A stretch of 6,323 nucleotides of DNA from Oscillospiraceae bacterium (GTDB lineage Bacteria > Bacillota > Clostridia > Oscillospirales > Oscillospiraceae): positions 1-6,323 of the forward strand of contig JAITGW010000048.1 of the NCBI GenBank assembly GCA_031280325.1, in the 5' to 3' direction. Positions 5,763 to 6,323 of this stretch are shown piece after piece (position 1 is the first letter of the stretch; each line of letters begins with the position of its first letter). The position numbers were made by a program, and so were the translations under genes. A model generated the notes under the pieces. It was not told where the DNA came from. It did no database searches and was given only the letters and a program-made list of their open reading frames with translations.

Positions 5763-5781
5763 TTCCTCACAATTCCTGGAA

Positions 5782-6323
5782 TTATTCCGGCATAAGCTCC
5801 GCGCATATTTTTGCGGCAACGTGTCCCGCGGAGAGATTGTGGACGAGATAACGCTCCGCCGCGGCGATCACGAGCTCTATACGGAGAAGATATTCCGGCG
5901 CGTCCGCACCTGACAGCGCACACTCTCGCTTTGCGCTCGCCGCAGCGGAGAGAAGAGCGGAGAGAAGTTCCGCAAAATCCTCGCGGGAAAGCTTTTCAAG
6001 CTCGAACGACATAACGGTAAGCGCGCTGCCGCCGCGCTTGACTGCGCGCAAAAAACTCTCCGCCAGTTCGGAAAAACGCTTGTCCGCGAAAGGCTCGGGC
6101 TCGTCCGAAGCAGTGATATGGCAGCGCGAGCGAACCGTGGGCAGAAGCGCGCCCGGCTCCTCACAGCGCAGGATAAAACCCGTGTGCGCCGGCGGCTCCT
6201 CCAAAAGCTTTAGCAGGGCGTTCTGACACGCCGCCGAAAGCGTGTCCGCGCCGTCGATGATAAACGCGCGCGCGTCAGCCTCGTTCGGCGCAATGTGTGC
6301 GGAGCGGATAACGCCGCGTATCT
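5782..6323 (-). CDS. holB: DNA polymerase III subunit delta' (HolB), C-terminal part
   Basis: Seen: 179 codons plus stop, open at the right edge, so the N-terminus with the Walker A and zinc module is outside the window. The first residues read IRGVIRSAHIAPNEADARAF, then FIIDGADTLS (Walker-B-like, degenerate), QNALLKLLEEPP (encoded at 6190-6225) and LLPTVRSRC, the SRC motif of clamp-loader subunits. The C-terminal half is an Ala/Leu/Glu-rich helical domain. Known: delta' is part of the clamp-loader complex that places the beta clamp on DNA. In Firmicutes holB is often followed by yaaT/ricT, as here. Inferred: housekeeping replication gene and probable leader, within this window, of the holB-ricT-DUF6054-like operon. 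A start at the TTG of LLEEPP (6204) is not real, since the frame continues upstream. Confidence 0.93.
   Translation of the reverse strand, partial: IRGVIRSAHIAPNEADARAFIIDGADTLSAACQNALLKLLEEPPAHTGFILRCEEPGALLPTVRSRCHITASDEPEPFADKRFSELAESFLRAVKRGGSALTVMSFELEKLSREDFAELLSALLSAAASAKRECALSGADAPEYLLRIELVIAAAERYLVHNLSAGHVAAKICAELMPE

Noticed and set aside
4665..5795. 376-codon plus-strand open frame
   Set aside because: Antisense to the RicT-like gene, rich in Arg, with no recognised domain and no good ribosome-binding site; a shadow frame.
1..6323. CRISPR array, tRNA, rRNA or insertion sequence
   Set aside because: No regularly spaced repeats, no cloverleaf or rRNA segments, and no transposase-like frame were seen on either strand.

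Overview
All recognisable genes lie on the minus strand, so transcription runs from the right edge (6323) to the left edge (1). The base composition is moderately GC-rich and Shine-Dalgarno sites are strong. The right-hand block, holB then a PSP1/RicT (YaaT) protein, is typical of Firmicutes. The best guess is therefore an anaerobic, fairly GC-rich member of the Clostridia (Oscillospirales-like), possibly from gut or sediment. This is inferred from gene content and order; no rRNA or other taxonomic marker is present.

Right block (about 4241-6323): the C-terminal part of DNA polymerase III delta' (holB, cut by the window edge), then a RicT/PSP1-domain protein with a long Pro-rich basic tail, then a 114-residue protein resembling the DUF6054 family. 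The spacings are 19 and 25 nt, so these are probably one housekeeping operon.

Intergenic block (3909-4240, 332 bp): nearest the upstream operon are several inverted repeats (4099-4238) that may end its transcript. Next comes a minus-strand promoter with perfect TTGACA and TATAAT boxes and an unusually long 19-bp spacer. Short palindromes lie in the spacer and at the expected start site. An ATG-proximal leader of about 106 nt follows.

Left block (1-3908): a tightly packed three-gene operon. First is a 152-residue protein I do not recognise, then an 891-residue molybdopterin enzyme, then a 4Fe-4S subunit whose last residues lie beyond position 1. The large and small subunits resemble pyrogallol-phloroglucinol transhydroxylase (AthL/AthS of Pelobacter acidigallici), a branch of the DMSO reductase family. 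The large subunit has no N-terminal Fe-S motif and no Tat signal, and it keeps the counterparts of the Mo-ligand Ser and the catalytic His, Asp and Tyr. The small subunit keeps ligands for exactly three 4Fe-4S clusters and ends in a transthyretin-like beta domain, as AthS does. The pair probably forms a cytoplasmic enzyme that moves or removes ring hydroxyl groups on a polyphenol. The exact substrate cannot be read from the sequence, and several pocket positions differ from the characterised enzyme.

The points most worth following are the orphan first gene of the operon, the substrate of this transhydroxylase-like enzyme, and the 19-bp-spacer promoter, which suggests control by an activator. 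Comparisons with AthL/AthS, DmsB and RicT are from memory, not from an alignment run here.
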